Positions 21,706 to 30,200 of a stretch of DNA of 64,000 nucleotides are shown here, in pieces. The notes beneath the pieces were generated by a model. The model was not told the origin of the DNA. It made no database searches and saw only the letters and a program-made list of their open reading frames with translations. The position numbers were made by a program, and so were the translations under genes. Each line of letters starts with the position of its first letter. Within the stretch, counting starts at the first letter, position 1. Source of the stretch: Mycolicibacter acidiphilus (GTDB lineage: Bacteria > Actinomycetota > Actinomycetes > Mycobacteriales > Mycobacteriaceae); NCBI RefSeq assembly GCF_018455725.1, contig NZ_JAHCLR010000004.1, positions 1-64,000 on the forward strand. The letters are read 5' to 3'.

Positions 21706-22901
21706 CCAGGCTTGCGGTGTCCGAGGCGTTCGGCAAGGGCGTCCATCGCAGCCCGGGCAGTGTCATCACTGGTATGCCCGTAGATGTCACCCGTGATGCT
21801 GATGGAGGAGTGCCCGAGCAGGTCCGATACCGCCTTGATGTGGACACCGGCTTCGAGCCACGTCTGAGCAGCGGTGTGCCGCAGCGTGTGGTTGGTTACC
21901 TTGTCTGCGACACCCGCGCGCTTGGCAGCGGAAGCCATCGCACGGAGTAGGTAGCGGTCATCGACGATGGTGCCGAGTTCAGTGCGGAACACCAGACCTT
22001 CGCCCTGCTGGGACCAACGATCCCCGGCCCGTAGCTGCGACTCGACCAGCAGTTTCCGCTGCGCCTTGAGCACCCGGAGAATTTCATCGGTCAGCGGGAT
22101 GTTGCGCCGTGACCGCACGGACTTCACATCCTCGACGGTGATGTCTGCGCCCTGCCCAGCCGTCGTCTTGGAGATGTGGACCTGCCGGGTCTTCTCGTCA
22201 ATGTCGCGCCATCGCAGCCCGAGGCTTTCACCGATTCGGGTGCCCAACAGTGAGGTCAGCACGATCGCGTTGTGGTACCTGGACGCCTTGGTCTGCTCGA
22301 TGACCGCCGCGATCGTCTCAGCGTCGATCTTCACCACGGTGTCGGTCGCCTTGACCTTCGGGCGTTTGATGGCAGCCACGGGGTTACGCGCCAGCATCCC
22401 ATCGCGCACGGCGGTGTCCATCTGCGCCCGCAGCACGGTGTAGCAGGTTCGGATAGTGGAATCGGACAATCGACGGCTCTTGTCACGGGCGTTGGTGGGG
22501 GACTTCTTGCGCAGCTCCACCAACCAGCCCTCGACATGGGAAGCCTTGAGGTTCTTCAACTTCAGGTCAGCCAGTAGGGGAGAGCGCTCGATGTGCACCA
22601 CGGCGAGCTGTGCGTACTGGCTCTTCGTCTGCTTCTTGTAACTCGACGCCTCCAGCGTGGTTTCCCGCCAATACCGGGACCAGTTGGCAATGGTGTCCTT
22701 GGCGTCGGTGGCGGGCAGGTCGTTGGCAAGCCGTGCCCTTACCTCGTCGGCGTTGGCGCGACACTCATCGAAAGTCTTGCCGTAGACACTCTTACGGTCT
22801 GGTTTTCCGAAGCGGTCGGTGAACCTGATCTTGACTTCCCAGCGTCCATCTTTGCGTTGCTTCGGGACGGTGCCTTCACCGTCCATGCGCTTGCTAGCCA
22901 T
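21702..22901 (-). CDS. int: Tyrosine integrase of the element
   Basis: 399 residues. N-terminal arm-binding region (KQRKDGRWEVKIRF), then a SAM-like core-binding domain, then the catalytic domain with TSLLGTRIGESLGLRW (Arg at about 215), H338xxR341 in HTLRHTAAQ, H364 in LLGHSS and the nucleophile Y374 in DIYGHTSD. Length and layout are those of tRNA-specific actinophage and AICE integrases. It lies about 770 bp from attL, and its start overlaps the repressor gene by 8 bp, so both are probably read from one promoter near 23340. A truncated sister copy lies at 48111-48256. Confidence 0.94.
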   Translation of the reverse strand: MASKRMDGEGTVPKQRKDGRWEVKIRFTDRFGKPDRKSVYGKTFDECRANADEVRARLANDLPATDAKDTIANWSRYWRETTLEASSYKKQTKSQYAQLAVVHIERSPLLADLKLKNLKASHVEGWLVELRKKSPTNARDKSRRLSDSTIRTCYTVLRAQMDTAVRDGMLARNPVAAIKRPKVKATDTVVKIDAETIAAVIEQTKASRYHNAIVLTSLLGTRIGESLGLRWRDIDEKTRQVHISKTTAGQGADITVEDVKSVRSRRNIPLTDEILRVLKAQRKLLVESQLRAGDRWSQQGEGLVFRTELGTIVDDRYLLRAMASAAKRAGVADKVTNHTLRHTAAQTWLEAGVHIKAVSDLLGHSSISITGDIYGHTSDDTARAAMDALAERLGHRKPG

Positions 22902-23337
22902 CGGTTGACGCCTTTCGTGCCCACGGCGGGATCACGCTGCGCCGCCACGTTTCCACGTCGTGCGGGTCGGTGGCGGGACCTTCCCATAGCGGGTGCTCGG
23001 ATCGCAGCCACTGCCACCAATCGATGGCCCGGGGAGGGGAGTGGTCAGGTGCGCCGGGTGTATCACCGATGTCGTCGTCCAGGCTCTCGGTGGCAGGCAT
23101 GAGCAGGGCAATGGGGGACACGTCGAGCGCGAGTGCCAGGTGCACCAGGTCGTCCACGTCGATCCTCCGTTTTCCGTTCTCCACTGCGGAGAGCGTCGGG
23201 ACGGACATCGGGCGACCGAGCGCGGTGAGTCTCTCGGACAGATCACCCATCGTCATCCGACGCAGACCCCGGAATCGCGGCAGGTTGTGCATCACCGTCA
23301 CTCCTGCCCAGCCGATCTCGATGCGCCGTGTCGCCAT
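22894..23337 (-). CDS. XRE-family helix-turn-helix repressor
   Basis: 147 residues. An N-terminal HTH of the XRE type is visible (LPRFRGLRRMTMGDLSERLTALGR, then SVPTLSAVENGKRRIDVDDLVHLALALDVSPIALL). The C-terminal third (DWWQWLRSEHPLWEG) is unlike classical peptidase-type repressors. It is transcribed with int and divergently from the excisionase-like gene, the standard arrangement of a lysogeny-type switch. Candidate operators in the 100-bp divergent region and upstream of the replication gene share an ATATCAC motif. An internal Met at ~16 is an alternative start. Confidence 0.85.
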   Translation of the reverse strand: MATRRIEIGWAGVTVMHNLPRFRGLRRMTMGDLSERLTALGRPMSVPTLSAVENGKRRIDVDDLVHLALALDVSPIALLMPATESLDDDIGDTPGAPDHSPPRAIDWWQWLRSEHPLWEGPATDPHDVETWRRSVIPPWARKASTDG

Positions 23338-23437
23338 AGGCGTCCATGTTGCTTGATTTCACGTAATCATACAACAAGTTGCGATCATATCGTGATATAG
23401 TTCAGATGATGTGAAGTTGAATTCAACGGAGACACTG
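23338..23437. promoter_or_regulatory. Divergent switch region with palindromic operator candidates
   Basis: This 100-bp AT-rich interval holds ATATC-GT-GATAT (23387-23398), TTCAGATGATGTGAA (23401-23415) and the perfect palindrome GTTGAATTCAAC (23416-23427), plus GATTTCACGTAATC near 23354. TTCAGATGATSTGAA recurs 14/15 near attR (47329-47343); ATATCAC recurs upstream of the replication gene. It probably contains promoters for repressor-int leftward and xis rightward. Confidence 0.65.
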
Positions 23438-23668
23438 ATGACTGATCCTGTAGCAACTGCCCCCAGCTCGGTACCGCATCTGAACACCCTGGGTGAGGCG
23501 GCAGCGAAGTTCCGCCGGTCGAAGGCGTGGCTGTACGCCCGGATCAAATCCGGGGACATCGAGGCGGTTCGGCTATCAGAGCGGTCGGTGTTCGTCACCG
23601 ACGACGAGATCATCCGGTATCTGGCTCTGCACGGTTTCACGCCCAACGGCGCGGCGGCGTCAGCATGA
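23438..23668 (+). CDS. Excisionase-like small HTH protein
   Basis: 76 residues from ATG 23438, with ACGGAG upstream. The core NTLGEAAAKFRRSKAWLYARIKSGDIEAVRLSERSVFVTDDEIIRYLAL is the MerR/AlpA-like winged HTH of excisionases (HTH_17 type): a helix pair, then a basic strand, then an acidic helix. Its position, divergent from repressor-int, supports a recombination directionality factor. Its stop overlaps the start of the next gene (ATGA). It could instead be only a transcriptional activator. Confidence 0.78.
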   Translation: MTDPVATAPSSVPHLNTLGEAAAKFRRSKAWLYARIKSGDIEAVRLSERSVFVTDDEIIRYLALHGFTPNGAAASA

Positions 23669-24192
23669 CCCCGGCATACGACCCCTTCGACATCGACCCC
23701 GATGGCACGTACACCGCCGGATATCACGCCGGATGCCACCTCGAAGCACTCACCCCTGCGTTCGCCGACCCGACCGTGATCGCGTCACCGGACCCCCTCC
23801 CCTGCCATGCCGACGAGCACCCCGCGGAGTTCGCCGCCCTACTCCAGGAGTGGGGTCAGTGCCTGAACGCGGCGTCGGTCATCGCGTCCCGGTACCGCGC
23901 CGACAGCACCCCCAGCAGCCCGATGGCGGTCATCGCGGAGGCGGTTCGAGATGCAGGGGTGCGGGCGCTGGAACGGGCATGGAAAGCGGTGTGCGACAGG
24001 TACGTTGCGCAGACGTTGGACCGGGAGAGGCAGCCGTGGGACTGCTTGTTTTGTGGTGTCCCGGTGGACCCTGCCGGGTGGCGTGCCAGTGAGCACAGGT
24101 GCGGGGAATGCATGTGCATCTTGTCGATGAATCCAGCGGAGACGGACTGGTCGAGTGGCTTGGAAGACCTGCTGACTTTTGACCTCGAATAA
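23665..24192 (+). CDS. Unknown protein with C-terminal zinc-ribbon-like cysteines
   Basis: 175 residues from ATG 23665, overlapping the xis stop. The N-terminal part is acidic and helical (YHAGCHLEALTPAF, AALLQEWGQCLNAASVIASRY). Near the C-terminus are CLFCGVPVD and, 13 residues on, CGECMC, which together look like a metal-binding knuckle. I do not recognise a family. Translation coupling to xis suggests an early, regulated role in the element. A hairpin at 24200-24241 follows. Confidence 0.6.
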   Translation: MTPAYDPFDIDPDGTYTAGYHAGCHLEALTPAFADPTVIASPDPLPCHADEHPAEFAALLQEWGQCLNAASVIASRYRADSTPSSPMAVIAEAVRDAGVRALERAWKAVCDRYVAQTLDRERQPWDCLFCGVPVDPAGWRASEHRCGECMCILSMNPAETDWSSGLEDLLTFDLE

Positions 24193-24199
24193 CCGAGGC

Positions 24200-24241
24200 G
24201 AAAGCCCCCGGCGGTGTCCCAAAACGGTGCCGAGGGCTTTC
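24200..24241 (+). terminator. Hairpin after the xis operon
   Basis: GAAAGCCC and GGGCTTTC form an 8-bp stem with a further CCGGC/GCCGA-like inner pairing, followed by CTCACTCC. It lies between the zinc-ribbon gene and the WhiB gene and may act as a terminator or attenuator. Confidence 0.5.
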
Positions 24242-24269
24242 TCACTCCCCGCGTAAAGGAGCAGCACCA

Positions 24270-24521
24270 ATGGTAAACGAACAAGACCAGAGTTGGCGGG
24301 AACAGGCGTTGTGTGCGCAGACCGACCCCGAGGCGTTCTTCCCGAATCAAGGCGGCTCTCCCCGCCTAGCCAAACAGATTTGTATGCAGTGCCCAGTACG
24401 CCGCGAATGCCTGAAATTCGCACTGGACAACAACGAACGGTTCGGGGTGTGGGGCGGGTATTCGGAACGGGAACGCCGCGCTCTACGACCGTCCGCTCGA
24501 CCGATGGAAGGAGTGGCATGA
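24270..24521 (+). CDS. WhiB-family iron-sulfur transcriptional regulator
   Basis: 83 residues. Four cysteines at 15, 38, 41 and 47 give the C-X22-C-X2-C-X5-C iron-sulfur ligand set, and GVWGG is at 59-63 followed by a basic tail (SERERRALRPSARP). WhiB proteins bind a 4Fe-4S cluster and usually act with the primary sigma factor. AAAGGAG precedes the ATG. It is mobile-element-borne and starts a chain of overlapping small genes, so it may regulate the element or reprogramme host transcription on its behalf. Confidence 0.93.
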   Translation: MVNEQDQSWREQALCAQTDPEAFFPNQGGSPRLAKQICMQCPVRRECLKFALDNNERFGVWGGYSERERRALRPSARPMEGVA

Positions 24522-24835
24522 CTATCCTTATCGACCGCCGCATCACCGCACTCGTCATCGACCCGATCGATGACGAACGGCACGGGTTGGAGCGAATGTG
24601 GCCTCGCGGCAGCGCCATTGGTGACGCCGCCAACGCGGTTGGTGGTTGGACCACCGGGGGTGCGGTGGTGGTGTTCCACTACACAGAGGGTCCGGTGAAC
24701 CGGGCGGCGACACGCCTGTGGCACCAGCTGAACCCGATGGCTGGTGGCGACCTGCACGGCACGGTCGTCATCACCGGGCTCGCCGGTGCAGACGTACCAG
24801 CTGAGGTCGTTGAGATGTGGCAGGTAGCAGCATGA
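24518..24835 (+). CDS. DUF3846-like small protein
   Basis: 105 residues from ATG 24518, overlapping the whiB stop (ATGA). The pattern ITALVIDPIDDE at the N-terminus, then NRAATRLWHQLNP and HGTVVITGLAGADVPAEVVEMW, resembles DUF3846 proteins common on actinobacterial phages and plasmids. Function is unknown. No signal or membrane segment is present. Coupling to whiB suggests co-regulation. Confidence 0.6.
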   Translation: MTILIDRRITALVIDPIDDERHGLERMWPRGSAIGDAANAVGGWTTGGAVVVFHYTEGPVNRAATRLWHQLNPMAGGDLHGTVVITGLAGADVPAEVVEMWQVAA

Positions 24836-25119
24836 CCAAACCACAACCCCCGCACCTCACCGGCCCCCACAAAAACACCACCCACGGCATCCCGCTGATC
24901 GCCCTCGCCGCCGGTGATTGGCACACCCCGGACGGTGTGTACCGCGTGCATCGATACACGGCACCAGAGGCGTGTATGGCGAGGCACCCCGGGTGTCCAG
25001 GCGGTGTGGCACATGAGAAGTCGGCATGGATGGTGTCGGGTCCGGCGGGGGTGATGGCGGTCGGGTTCGGGACGTTCAAGGCAGCCGCCCGGTGGCTGGC
25101 ACGGCGGGTGCGGGGATGA
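24832..25119 (+). CDS. Small protein of unknown function
   Basis: 95 residues from ATG 24832, overlapping the previous stop. It is Pro/His-rich at the N-terminus (PQPPHLTGPHKNTTHG) and has GVYRVHRYTAPEACMARHPGCPGG with two Cys, then a C-terminal helix FKAAARWLARRVRG. No family is recognised. It belongs to the ATGA-coupled chain after whiB. Confidence 0.55.
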   Translation: MTKPQPPHLTGPHKNTTHGIPLIALAAGDWHTPDGVYRVHRYTAPEACMARHPGCPGGVAHEKSAWMVSGPAGVMAVGFGTFKAAARWLARRVRG

Positions 25120-25253
25120 CGCCCCGGGTGGTCGTGACCACCGACGACCACGGCGACCGGGTGATCCTGGTGATCGGAAGCGGGTGTGACCGGTTGACGG
25201 CGGCGGAAGCGCGGGCGTTGGCCGAGGAGTTGCTGGAGGCGGCGGCGGGTTGA
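25116..25253 (+). CDS. Small 45-residue protein of unknown function
   Basis: Starts at ATG 25116 within the previous stop (ATGA) and ends at TGA 25253. The sequence RVVVTTDDHGDRVILVIGSG followed by the helix LTAAEARALAEELLEAA gives a compact beta-beta-alpha outline seen in many small phage and plasmid proteins. It is last in the coupled chain; about 170 bp without a gene follow. Confidence 0.5.
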   Translation: MTPRVVVTTDDHGDRVILVIGSGCDRLTAAEARALAEELLEAAAG

Positions 25254-25423
25254 CCATTTTGGTGGAGCCCGGACACCCCGGGTGCCTGCGCCGGTAGGTC
25301 ATCAAGCCATTGTCCCTCAGCCCCCCAGGTTGTCGCCGCCGCCCACCTGGTTGACCAGCACAAACGCCCCCGATGTGAGATACTCGGGGCATCACATCTC
25401 TAGTCGATATCCCGGACACGGCG

Positions 25424-25789
25424 GTGGGTGCCGCTGTGGAGATTTACCTGTCCGCACTCACTGCCAGGGTGCATGAACTGGCGGCGGCGCTCGCTCGCGA
25501 GGTCGGCGGGCCGGAGCGCGATGACCACGGCTGTCGGCTCGCGGGGATGACCAATCATGTGACGGCGGTGATGTGGTGGAAGGCGAGCCATCTTGCCGAA
25601 GCAGCGGCACCCCCGGCGGGGCGGGTGGCGATGACCTTGGCGATTGAGCGGCTGTCCAGAGCGGCGGTGTACGACACCCTCTGTATGGCGGCAGCGGGGA
25701 CGTGTGGGCGCGAGCGGGTCATCCAGGGCGCGTGGGGGGCAATGTTTCTGCCATGGCTGCGTGGGGAGTTGACCCGTGCGTGCGGATAG
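25424..25789 (+). CDS. Unknown helical protein
   Basis: 121 residues from a GTG (GTG 25436 is an alternative). The protein is mostly helical, with EIYLSALTARVHELAAALAREVG and AMTLAIERLSRAAVYDTLCMAAAG, and has no recognised motif. It overlaps the next gene by 14 bp, so the two are probably made together and may interact. Function unknown. Confidence 0.55.
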   Translation: MGAAVEIYLSALTARVHELAAALAREVGGPERDDHGCRLAGMTNHVTAVMWWKASHLAEAAAPPAGRVAMTLAIERLSRAAVYDTLCMAAAGTCGRERVIQGAWGAMFLPWLRGELTRACG

Positions 25790-26168
25790 CCCCAGCCCGG
25801 TCGTCAGCGTGCTTGTAGAGGACCTACTCGATCACGTGACCCACGTGGTCGCCAGGGTGGCAGACATGTACACGGCTGATCAGGCCGCTCGGGCGGACAG
25901 CTGGGAGAGCGACGGCGGGCTTCGGCGCATGGGCGCGGCTATGGGGGTGATGGCAGAGGTGTGGCCCAGTTTGGGGCGCTTGGTGGAGCTGGGGGTCGAG
26001 GACGTGACGGCTCGGCGGGCAGCTGCGGGGGCGGTCGAAGGGGCTGTGAGGGACGGCTTGGAGGCGGCTTTTGGGTGTCCGGGTGGCTTGGTGGACGGGT
26101 GGCGGGGTGTGGTGACGGGCGTCCGGGGGCGGGTTTTGGGGGCTGTTGGGGGCGGGGTGGCGAGTTAG
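25776..26168 (+). CDS. Unknown helical protein, coupled to the previous gene
   Basis: 130 residues from a GTG lying 14 bp inside the preceding gene. Two-thirds is alpha-helical (VLVEDLLDHVTHVVARVADMY, RRMGAAMGVMAEVWPSLGRL), and the C-terminus is Gly/Val-rich (GVVTGVRGRVLGAVGGGV). No domain is recognised. A very repeat-rich non-coding zone follows immediately. Confidence 0.5.
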   Translation: MRADSPSPVVSVLVEDLLDHVTHVVARVADMYTADQAARADSWESDGGLRRMGAAMGVMAEVWPSLGRLVELGVEDVTARRAAAGAVEGAVRDGLEAAFGCPGGLVDGWRGVVTGVRGRVLGAVGGGVAS

Positions 26169-26908
26169 CTGGCAGGGTCTGGCTGCTTCCGCCAGACCCC
26201 AGCCAGACCCCGCCAGAGGGTCTGACCTGGGGAAATAGAAAAATCAGAGGGTCTGGCTGGGTCTGGCTGCGTTCGACCCCGCGTGCGACTGCGATCTCAC
26301 TGCCTCGCATGACGTAGTAATAGTTAGATTAGTTAATTACTATAGTTGACCTGCGGTGTAAGGCTGTGTGCATCTTCCCTCGGCTCCCTCACGGGGGGGG
26401 GTGAGTGTCACTCACGTGCGGGGGGTCCGGCGCAGCCAGACCCAGCCAGACCCCTTCGGGACCTTCGGCGAAAGTTAGCTGGGCGGGGAAGTGCGGCTCG
26501 CTGGAGGCTCGATGACCCAGCGGTGGGGGACCCAGCGGTGGGGCACCACTATTGCCGACACGCCTCACTGAAATGTGACGAACGCCACATTGCCCTAGAT
26601 TCCGTCCGAACCGCGCGAGTCCGGCAAATTCGTACACCAGGGTATGTGATATCAACTCGAATATCACGTACTCACGTCGCCATTGTGTAACTGTTCGTTA
26701 ATTCATGATGCAGCGCAACAAGATATGTCGTGAATCGTCTGTATTGTGCGTCTGCATGGTCTCGATTCTGCGGAAACGGCAGGTCGCATCAGCAAACTCC
26801 ACTTGATTCACTCGTTGATATCACGTGTAAGTGAGATAGTTACGTTGACCTGGCATTATCCATGCAGTATCCATGCTTTCCGCTTGCCGTAGGCGTACGT
26901 TAATCGAC
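26169..26908. other. 740-bp non-coding region: GGGTCTGGCTG repeats, AT-rich tracts, palindromes; candidate replication origin and rep promoter
   Basis: No convincing gene is present. GGGTCTGGCTG or its complement recurs in two clusters (about 26174-26272 and 26430-26452) flanking a nearly GC-free tract (26311-26345). GTGAGTGTCACTCAC (26401-26415) is a perfect palindrome. GTGATAT-N8-ATATCAC (26646-26667) and TTGATATCACG (26815-26825) share the motif of the repressor/xis interval. The layout of short repeats beside an AT-rich tract, a few hundred bases upstream of the replication gene, suggests an origin and a repressed promoter. This is inference. Confidence 0.55.
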
Positions 26909-27112
26909 ATGAAGCAAATTGCACCACCACTTAGGGGGCTCCTAAATCGCAAGGAAGCCGCTGTCTATCTCGGGTGCTCTACCCGGCGGGTAGATGACCT
27001 TCGCCGCGCAGGGTTCTTGCCTGCTCGGCTTGATGGGCGCGAATGGAAATACACCTGCGAGGACCTAAACATGTACATCGACGCCTTGCCCCGCAATAAG
27101 GCACTCGCCTAG
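26909..27112 (+). CDS. Small helix-turn-helix (excisionase/AlpA-like) protein
   Basis: 67 residues from ATG 26909; an upstream in-frame ATG at 26873 would add 12 poorly fitting residues. LLNRKEAAVYLGCSTRRVDDLRRAGFLPARLDGREWKYTCEDLNMYIDAL is a clear HTH_17-type DNA-binding fold. It is the second such gene on the element, placed directly before the replication protein, so it may control replication genes or be the true excisionase. Confidence 0.75.
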   Translation: MKQIAPPLRGLLNRKEAAVYLGCSTRRVDDLRRAGFLPARLDGREWKYTCEDLNMYIDALPRNKALA

Positions 27113-27279
27113 CCCATAAAAGCCGAAAGCCGGTCCCACATACGCCCTGGAAAGCGAAGGACCGGCTCGACCTCACGAAAGGACCTCGTGAACGACATGT
27201 CCAGACTACAGCGCTCTCGAAGCGCTGCGCCAGCTACCGCACCCGACCGGCGTGTCATCTCCCCCCCGGTGGTGTCCCG

Positions 27280-30200
27280 ATGATCGGCGGAACGAACGCC
27301 TGGGACATCCTCGGCGCGCGCCCCGCAGGGGACCTGTCCGACCTGAAACCCTACGTCCGGGAAGTCACACGCAGGGGTATCCCACTGCTGATCCTGGAAC
27401 CAGGAGGCACCGAACCGATCGATCTTCGCACCCCCGCGATGATCAAAGAAGACGGCGGAGCGGAGTACACCGCAAGCTCCGACACCTCCCGGCTGGAGCG
27501 GCTCGTCACTCAGGCTGGGAAGAGGTTCCCTGACGACGCACCCAACCTGGGAACCATCACCGGCGACGGGCTTCTGGTCATCAGCACAGATCACACCGCT
27601 GGGGCAGACGCCTTCCAAGCGGTGCACCACCGGGTCACCGGACAGCGCGTGTCGCCCACCGTGATCACCCCTGGAAACGACGGTGGTGCCTACTTCTACT
27701 TCGCCCTGCCGGATGGCGTGGCACTTTCCGATGGGGCGCAGCGCTTTTCCGCTGGAGGCGGTGACGCCACTTGGCGGGTAGTCCCCGCCGGGGAGGCCCT
27801 GCCCATCCCGCCGAGCGTGACCGCTGATGGTCCGCTCCGCTGGGTGAGCGGTGTGTTCGACGTGCACCCGTCGTTCCTGGAGGTGCTGGAAGGGCGGGCG
27901 GGTATCCCGAGCGCCACCCCCACCACCGACTGGAACGTGATCGGGGAAACCGCCACGGAAGGACTTAGCGACCTCAAGAGCCTGGCGGTGCGCCTAGGGA
28001 CCGCCGGTGTACCCCTGATTTTCCTGTCCCCGCTGTCCAAAGAGCCGGTCGATCTGCGTACCGCGTTGATGAAAGAATTGGACGATCGGGCCGCTCAAGA
28101 GGCCGCAAAGGCAGCGGGTAACCCCCGCTGGGCAGCCGCTCGGGTACGCGCTGGACTCCAGACTGCCACCACCGATACAGAGCGGTTGGCCGCGTATGCG
28201 GACACCGCCGCAGTGAGGTACACGCACGGGCAGGTACCCAACCTCGCCACTGTCCCAGGCAACGGGTTGCTCATCATCGACACCGACCATGCCGAAGGCG
28301 TTGCGGCGTTTTGCGCGCAGTACCGGGAGTGGACCGGCCAAGACATCGGACCAACGGTTGCTACTCCCGGGGTTCAAAACCCGGACGGTAGTTGGCATCA
28401 CCGCGATGGAGGTCATTTCTATTTCACGCTGCCTGCTGGCTACACACTGCCTGACTCAGTCAGATCATTCGCAGTTGGCTCCGACAAACTCCAGTGGTCG
28501 ATATTTCCCCTGGACCACTATGTCCTTATCCCCCCATCAGTGCGCAAAGAGGGTCCCTACCGCTGGGTTGGGCAGGTCATCGAGGCACCGCCACAGCTGT
28601 TGGCGATGATCGAAGGTGATGCCAACAAACGTACTGAGGAGATGGCGCGGCAGGCTGAGCGCGCGGCCACCCGCTCCGGACCTTCTGGCATCGACTCCTG
28701 GGCAGCGCGTACGTCATGGGCGGAGCTACTGGAACCCGATGGCTGGTTCATGACCGGGTGCCGCACTTCATGTGGCTGCCCTGAAACCACCGCACCAGGA
28801 CCACACGGCAGCCCGAAGTCGGCTACCGCGCACGAGGTCGGGTGTCTGGAAACAGACACCAGCAGCGGTCATGGGCCACTTCATGTTTGGACGGATAACC
28901 CGCCGGACGGTGTGGCTGCGTACACACGTGCTACCGGCTCCCGCACGCTGACCAAACTCCAGTATGCCGCTTGGGTTCGCCACGGCGGTGACGAAGCGGT
29001 GGCGATCAAAGCGCTCGGGATCACGAACGGGATGACGCTGATGACTTCCAGTGCGGAACTGCGCGCAGCGGCAGGGCTACCCCCCACCGGTGGCATCGCT
29101 GCACCTTCCAGTGGAATCGCCGCACCTTTGGGCACCGGGGCAGTACCTGATGATGACCGGTTCAGTGCGTTCACTGCCGCAGCATCGGCAGCTGCTGCTA
29201 CTTCATCTTCCGCATTCGGGCTAGATGACGACTGCGATGAATTCTCCAGCGACGACGGCGCTTCCAGCGCACCACTACCGCCGGAAGGCGTCGATGTCGA
29301 CACCCTCGCCGTACAAGCGTTGATGCCCGCTAACCGGAAGTTCGAACCATACGACAAAGAGGTGTACCCAGCGGGGTACCACAGCACACCAGAGCTTCTG
29401 GAGCAGATTTTCAACTTCTCCGATGAGACCAGAGAAATTTTCCATACCGCGCGGTCTCGCAAGCCGAAGGCTGTGCATCCTGTTCCGCTCTTGCTTCGCG
29501 AGATGACCCGTCGCGGCGCGAGATGCCCTGTCGGCGTTCGTTTGTGGGAGGGAACACCGCTGAGCACCTATGTGGTGATCGCCGGGCGGTCCGGGTTGGG
29601 TAAATCGGAATCTGCGAAGCCCGATGCGAGCCCCTGGCGGACCTTGAAAGCTCCGACCTACCTGGAGAACTTGGCAACGCGGAAGGTCACTTTGTCAGCA
29701 GAGGATGCTGCGGCGTACATCGCGCGACAGGTTGCTCTCGGGCAGCCAGTCCCCACCGTAGGTCCGGTCAAGACCCCCACGGGGGCGAGCGCCGCCCCCG
29801 GCGCAAGCAGCGCCAAGGGCACCAATGGAAAGGCGGCGGGTAACAGCAAGCCCTCCGGCGGCATCACAGGTCCGAGTGCGCCCGTGCTGATCCCGTACAA
29901 CTTCGACCGCACAAAAAGTCTCGGCAGTGGACAGGTGTTGTCCGACAACCTCATCGATTTGATCGGGAAGGGGGAGGACACCGTGGTGACGATGAAACCA
30001 CACCCCTGCGTCTTCCTGGAAGAGGACGAGATGATCACGATGCTACGTGCTGCGAAAAACGAGGCGAGCACCCTGATCGGCACCTTGAACTCGGCGTGGG
30101 CAGGGGCACCTATCGGAAACGAAACACGTCTTCACGGCGATCGGCGTACCAACGGTCCTTACTCGATATTTCTCATAGCGGGGTTGCAGCCCAAGCTAGC

